In this document: one piece after another, positions 6,649 through 9,545 of the stretch
Layout of the letters: every line of letters starts with the position of its first letter
Numbering within the stretch: position 1 is the stretch's first letter
From: CAZISM01 sp964541895
GTDB lineage: Bacteria > Zhuqueibacterota > Zhuqueibacteria > Residuimicrobiales > Residuimicrobiaceae
Length of the DNA: 9,545 nt
Assembly: GCA_964541895.1 (NCBI GenBank)
Contig: CAZISM010000169.1
Coordinates: forward strand, 1 to 9,545
Reading direction: 5' to 3'
Notes under the pieces: model-generated
The model's database searches: none
The model's input: only the letters and a program-made list of their open reading frames with translations
What the model was told of the DNA's origin: nothing
Translations under genes and position numbers: made by a program

Positions 6649-7380
6649 ATGAAGAGAATTCTCCTGTTGTTGCCAGCAGTTTTTGTGTTTTGGCTGTGCG
6701 CATCGGTATCCGCCCAGGTACTGGGGCCATGCAGCGCACCCCAGCAAGGTGGGAAAGAAAGTGTGACAGCCAAACCGGACAGCCAGGCGGAAGCACCTGA
6801 GTTAGCCATCAGCCCGGTGCCGCTGCCAGGACAACACGCCATAGATTTTGAATTGACGGCCGTTGTTGGCGATGACATTAAAAACGTCAAACTGTCCGAT
6901 TACCAGGGGAAATGGCGCATACTCTGCTTTTTCCCCGCCGCCTTTACCTTTGTTTGACCGACTGAATTGTCCGCAGTTGCGGAAAAATACGAAGAACTCA
7001 AAAAGTTGAACGTTGAAGTGATTGCCATCAGCACCGACACCCATTTCTCACACTGGATGTGGAAAAAGACTTCACCGACCGTGAAGAACGTCCAGTACCC
7101 GATTGCCGGCGACCCGAGCGGCGCCGTATCCAGAGCCTACGGGGTATGGCAAAAGGATTCCGGATTGAACCAGCGTGGCCGTTTTATCATCAATCCGGAT
7201 GGCATCATCATGGGTGTTGAGGTTCTGGCAGGCCCTGTGGGACGTAATGTGGATGAACTGATTCGCCAAATCAAGGCCATGCAGGAAGTCGCCAAAAATC
7301 CCGGCATGGCTGCTCCCGCAGGTTGGAAGCCTGGAGCCAAGTTGATCGGAACAGGAAAAGAGTTTATCGGTAAATATTAG
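6649..7380 (+). CDS. Exported selenocysteine-containing peroxiredoxin (AhpC/Prx1 type); TGA 6955-6957 read as Sec
   Basis: A 243-residue thioredoxin-fold peroxidase that reduces H2O2 or organic peroxides, if UGA 6955-6957 is decoded as selenocysteine. ATG6649 follows GGAGG (6640-6644) by 4 bases. Residues 1-22 are a signal peptide (MKRILLLLPAVFVFWLCASVSA), so it should act in the periplasm. After a linker (about 23-55) comes the Prx core: FFPAAFTFVU at 94-103 gives Pro96-x3-Thr100-x2-Sec103, the exact PxxxTxxC site; then PTELSAVAEKYEEL, DTHFSHWMW (130-138), the catalytic-site Arg176 in NQRGRFIINPDG, and the Prx1 C-terminal PAGWKPG. Typical AhpC has a resolving Cys before PAxWKPG; here it is Ala222 (AAPAGWKPG). 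The only other mature cysteines are Cys28 and Cys93. Frame, homology and reading resume without any shift on both sides of the TGA, and a SECIS-like hairpin follows it. Alternatives: a TGA nonsense mutation in a pseudogene or a sequencing error, both unlikely given the exact position. Ordinary ORF calling would split it at 6957. Confidence 0.92.
6955..6985 (+). promoter_or_regulatory. Sec UGA codon and bacterial SECIS element
   Basis: UGA 6955-6957 is followed, after 12 bases, by a perfect 5-bp stem UCCGC (6970-6974) / GCGGA (6979-6983) closing an AGUU loop (6975-6978), extendable by two U-A pairs past a mismatch. Bacterial SECIS hairpins lie inside the coding region just after the UGA, with the apical loop about 16-37 nt away and a G in its first two positions. 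Here the distance is 17 nt and G6976 is the second loop base. SelB would bind this loop to deliver Sec-tRNA. Confidence 0.82.
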
Positions 7381-7384
7381 GAAC

Positions 7385-7417
7385 AACCGGATCGTTTGCA
7401 TTTCGCAAAGGCCGGTT
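7385..7417 (+). other. Hairpin in the 3' UTR of the peroxiredoxin
   Basis: AACCGG (7385-7390) pairs with CCGGTT (7412-7417), and inside it TTTGC (7395-7399) pairs with GCAAA (7405-7409) across a small internal loop. It starts 5 bases after the stop. With no T-run it is more likely an mRNA-end structure than a terminator; the true terminator lies at 7481-7514. Confidence 0.4.
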
Positions 7418-7480
7418 CGCCCTGTGCGGCCGAACGCCAGGCCGTCGCAGCTGATCCGATCCGCCTTTGCTGCTCAATGA

Positions 7481-7514
7481 ACGGGCCTGGAGAAAACTCC
7501 AGGTCCCGTTTTTT
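7481..7514 (+). terminator. Intrinsic terminator of the peroxiredoxin gene
   Basis: ACGGG-CCTGGAG (7481-7492) pairs with CTCCAGG-T-CCCGT (7497-7509), 12 bp with one bulged T and an AAAA loop, followed by a run of six T (7509-7514). It lies 100 bases after the stop, so the transcript carries a structured 3' UTR. Confidence 0.9.
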
Positions 7515-7631
7515 GTAATGGTGCCCGTAGCGATCTCGCCTCTTCACCGCCAGCATATCTAATCTTTTCAAGCAGTCGCTACGCGACGCCTTTATATTTC
7601 CTTTTCCACCAGGCGTTGAAACGCCTGGCTT
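7515..7631. repeat. REP-like palindromes upstream of the tandem repeat
   Basis: Two compact palindromes lie in non-coding DNA: GTCGC-TAC-GCGAC (7575-7587), and a near-perfect 20-base one, CCAGGCGTT-GA-AACGCCTGG (7609-7628), directly before the first 24-bp repeat unit. This pattern resembles multicopy REP-like intergenic elements, but copy number cannot be judged from one window. Confidence 0.5.
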
Positions 7632-7686
7632 CAATGATCGCCCGGGGCATGTTGCCAATGATCGCCCGGGGCATGTTGCCCCGGGT
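7632..7686. repeat. 24-bp tandem repeat, left side of gap (2 units plus partial)
   Basis: Two identical 24-base units start at 7632 and 7656 (each beginning CAATGATCGC and containing CCCGGGGCATG), followed by CCCGGGT. The last unit and the tail make a perfect hairpin, CCCGGGGCA-TGT-TGCCCCGGG (7665-7685). Read on the minus strand the units are a multiple of three and give an open frame (MPRAIIGN repeated), but this is most likely incidental. Confidence 0.85.
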
Positions 7687-7786
7687 NNNNNNNNNNNNNN
7701 NNNNNNNNNNNNNNNNNNNNNNNNNNNNNNNNNNNNNNNNNNNNNNNNNNNNNNNNNNNNNNNNNNNNNNNNNNNNNNNNNNNNNN
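7687..7786. other. Assembly gap of exactly 100 Ns
   Basis: One hundred N bases, the conventional size for a gap of unknown length. The 55 bases on its left (7632-7686) and right (7787-7841) are identical, so the true content may be nothing at all or additional repeat units. Confidence 0.98.
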
Positions 7787-7841
7787 CAATGATCGCCCGG
7801 GGCATGTTGCCAATGATCGCCCGGGGCATGTTGCCCCGGGT
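7787..7841. repeat. 24-bp tandem repeat, right side of gap (identical to left side)
   Basis: Units at 7787 and 7811 with the same CCCGGGT tail and the same 21-base hairpin (7820-7840) as on the left. It then runs into unique sequence (GGAACTATCG) until the minus-strand gene end at 7995. In that 150-base stretch the hexamer CCCGGG recurs twice (7926-7931 within the palindrome AAGCCCGGGCTT 7923-7934, and 7974-7979); no terminator for the minus-strand gene is evident. Confidence 0.85.
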
Positions 7842-7994
7842 GGAACTATCGATCGGACATTCGCCCGAGATACAATCCGATCTGTTGAATCATTATTTCA
7901 GATTGGAAATGTTATTGTGTACAAGCCCGGGCTTACGATGGACGAATAATGCTCACCATAGCAGGACATGGCCCGGGATAAGTGGATATGCTTT

Positions 7995-9545
7995 CTATTT
8001 GCTATGTTGCAGCTGCGCCTTCGCTCTTTGCAAACCGGCCAGCACATTGTCCGTTGCGACCGCGATGGTAGCCTTTTTTGTTTTCCCCGGTTTAACAGCG
8101 GTGAATCCTGTCAATGTATTGCGCTGAAAATCATGCACTTCGCAATAGAGCTGCATCTTTTCCGACTTTAATGCGGTTCGTGGGATTTGTATGGTAAAGT
8201 GCAGCCCATGATCCACCGTGGTCTGCCAGCACGGTTTGCTGTTGTCGCAGGGATAATCCGGAGAGACCAGATAGATCGCGATATACGGCGGTCGGCGATA
8301 ATAGGTGCCCAGCCAGCGATCGTCACAAAACACGTTGCCGGCAAGATCGATCTCTACGGTCCAGAAAGAGGGATCGTCGAGATTGCCGGAAAACGGCTGC
8401 GGTTCGGAACCAGAGCGGATATCAATATACAGCGGATCTGGATCGTCCCAGCGCAAACCGCCGTCGTAACTTGTATAGGTGCGAGTCAGGCTGACCAGAC
8501 GCAATTCATCAGCCCCTTCACCTTTTTCCAAAAGCACGACCGGTTCGGGCAGGAGCCAATTGATCGGCAACCAGTTTTCCTGCAAGTTGAACGCACGCCG
8601 ATAAACCAGAGGCTTGTCAGCCGCAAGGGCAAATTGGTACATGCCGTCGTGTAAAGGCAGATGAATAGTCGGCAGAACGGCTACGGTCGGGAATCCTTTG
8701 CTGTTGAATTTCCATGTAGCGCCGCCGTCTGTGGATTTGTAGACACCGACGTTGGTCCCGGCATAGACGATGTTCTCGTTTGTCGGATCCACGGCAAAAG
8801 AGCGGGCAAAAGGACAGGTGAGCGTTTTGCCCAGCTCTTGCCAGCTCAATCCGCCATCCACGCTTTTCCAGTTCGAGTTGTCACTTCCGGTGTAGAGGAC
8901 GTTGATATTGGACGGTGCGGCAGCGAGCCCGCTGACAAGCATTGCGCCGTAATAAGGGGTGCGGCGCTGCGGCCTCATGCCACGACTCTGGCTGACCCAG
9001 CTGACGCCGTGATTGTAGCTTTTGAAAAAGCCCTGATGGTGGGTTCCGACCATGATGATGTTCGGATCCGTCGGATGAAAGAGAATCGGATCAACACGGC
9101 GAACAATGCCGCCCAGATCGAGATGCTGCCACGTGTCGCCGCCGTCGTCGCTGCGATGATAGCCGCCTTCCCAACGCGCCCCGATCATGATGGTCTGCGT
9201 GTGATGAGGATCGATCTCTATTTTCTGAAATCGGCTATAGCTCCACACCATTGTAGAATTGTTAGCCGTATTCCATTTGGCAATAAACGAGGGATAATCA
9301 AAAACATGTTCCCAGGGAGTGAAAAAGATGTTCCGACAGCGATAGACACCGTCATCAGCCAGTATCATAACGCAGTTAGGCTCTTGCGGATGCAGCGCGA
9401 TATCACAAACAGACACCGTATCCAGGCCGATGCTTTGCCAGTGCAAGCCCTCGTCGGTGGACATCCACACGCCACTGCGCTCGCCGCCTGCGAACAAGCG
9501 GTTCGAATCGCGCGGATCGATTTCAATCACTTGCGCCGATTTGCC
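7995..9545 (-). CDS. Asp-box (BNR/YCF48-like) beta-propeller protein, 5' partial
   Basis: The frame is open from the right edge of the window (GKSAQVIEIDPRDSN...) to a TAG at 7997-7995, so 516 residues are visible and the N-terminus lies beyond 9545. The internal GTG at 9530 is not needed as a start. At least five Asp-box-like turns are visible, counted from 9530: STDEGLHW (24-31), SDDGGDTW (127-134), SVDGGLSW (223-230), STDGGATW (266-273) and SYDGGLRW (354-361), with a weaker NHGVSW (173-178). Each follows strands of the type 'VDPTNENIVYAGTNVGVYKS'. This is the sortilin/YCF48/sialidase-like propeller; lacking a visible catalytic domain, it is probably a binding or scaffold protein, often exported in this family. 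The last 130 residues (about 380-511) are not Asp-box, contain paired cysteines (Cys428, Cys434), and may form a separate beta domain. It converges on the peroxiredoxin gene across the repeat block. Confidence 0.82.
   Translation of the reverse strand, partial: GKSAQVIEIDPRDSNRLFAGGERSGVWMSTDEGLHWQSIGLDTVSVCDIALHPQEPNCVMILADDGVYRCRNIFFTPWEHVFDYPSFIAKWNTANNSTMVWSYSRFQKIEIDPHHTQTIMIGARWEGGYHRSDDGGDTWQHLDLGGIVRRVDPILFHPTDPNIIMVGTHHQGFFKSYNHGVSWVSQSRGMRPQRRTPYYGAMLVSGLAAAPSNINVLYTGSDNSNWKSVDGGLSWQELGKTLTCPFARSFAVDPTNENIVYAGTNVGVYKSTDGGATWKFNSKGFPTVAVLPTIHLPLHDGMYQFALAADKPLVYRRAFNLQENWLPINWLLPEPVVLLEKGEGADELRLVSLTRTYTSYDGGLRWDDPDPLYIDIRSGSEPQPFSGNLDDPSFWTVEIDLAGNVFCDDRWLGTYYRRPPYIAIYLVSPDYPCDNSKPCWQTTVDHGLHFTIQIPRTALKSEKMQLYCEVHDFQRNTLTGFTAVKPGKTKKATIAVATDNVLAGLQRAKAQLQHSK

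Noticed and set aside
6649..6957. Peroxiredoxin as a pseudogene truncated by a nonsense codon
   Set aside because: The stop lies exactly at the catalytic Cys, the frame continues with full conservation to a normal stop, promoter, ribosome site and terminator are intact, and a SECIS-like hairpin follows.
7377..7829. Minus-strand open frame through the tandem repeat and Ns (MPRAIIGN repeats)
   Set aside because: It depends on translating Ns and arises because the 24-bp unit is a multiple of three; it overlaps the peroxiredoxin terminator and has no ribosome site or known domain.
7632..7841. CRISPR array
   Set aside because: The 24-bp units are directly adjacent with no spacers, and no cas genes are present.
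8187..8654. Plus-strand frame of 155 residues inside the propeller gene
   Set aside because: Antisense shadow of the Asp-box protein, whose repeats clearly support the minus strand.

Overview
The window reads as a piece of an uncultured Gram-negative bacterial genome, most likely a draft or metagenome assembly. It contains exported proteins with Sec-type signal peptides, a run of 100 Ns at 7687-7786, and a gene that needs selenocysteine decoding. The lineage cannot be fixed from this sequence. Sec use, Asp-box propeller proteins and GC-rich palindromic intergenic repeats would suit Desulfobacterota or candidate phyla such as KSB1 or Calditrichota, but that is only a guess.

Layout. 1-153 is the tail of an unidentified gene. 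318-4462 is a tight same-strand cluster of three membrane proteins: a CPA-type cation:proton antiporter, an MscS-like protein whose start overlaps the antiporter stop (GTGA), and a TrkH/KtrB-type K+ transporter 12 bases further on. Together they look like a cation and osmotic homeostasis operon. 4708-5637 encodes an exported isochorismatase-fold hydrolase fused to a TPR tail. 6076-6279 is a CspA-type cold shock protein followed by a clear intrinsic terminator. 6649-7380 is an exported AhpC/Prx1-type peroxiredoxin with its own plausible promoter and terminator. 7515-7850 is a non-coding block of palindromes and a 24-bp tandem repeat, interrupted by the gap. 7995-9545 on the minus strand is an Asp-box (BNR/YCF48-like) beta-propeller protein whose 5' end lies beyond the window.

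The main discovery is the peroxiredoxin. A plain ORF caller splits it at an in-frame TGA (6955-6957). That TGA sits exactly where the peroxidatic cysteine belongs (PxxxTxxU), the frame continues with a perfect Prx sequence to 7380, and a 5-bp stem with an AGUU loop begins 12 nt after the TGA, which fits a bacterial SECIS. The C-terminal resolving cysteine of AhpC is replaced by alanine. The call is therefore a periplasmic selenoperoxiredoxin lacking the usual resolving cysteine, which most pipelines would annotate as two fragments or a pseudogene.

The second notable point is the gap. It is flanked on both sides by an identical 55-base sequence, which looks like a k-mer overlap between neighbouring contigs at an unresolved tandem repeat, not a true 100-bp unknown.
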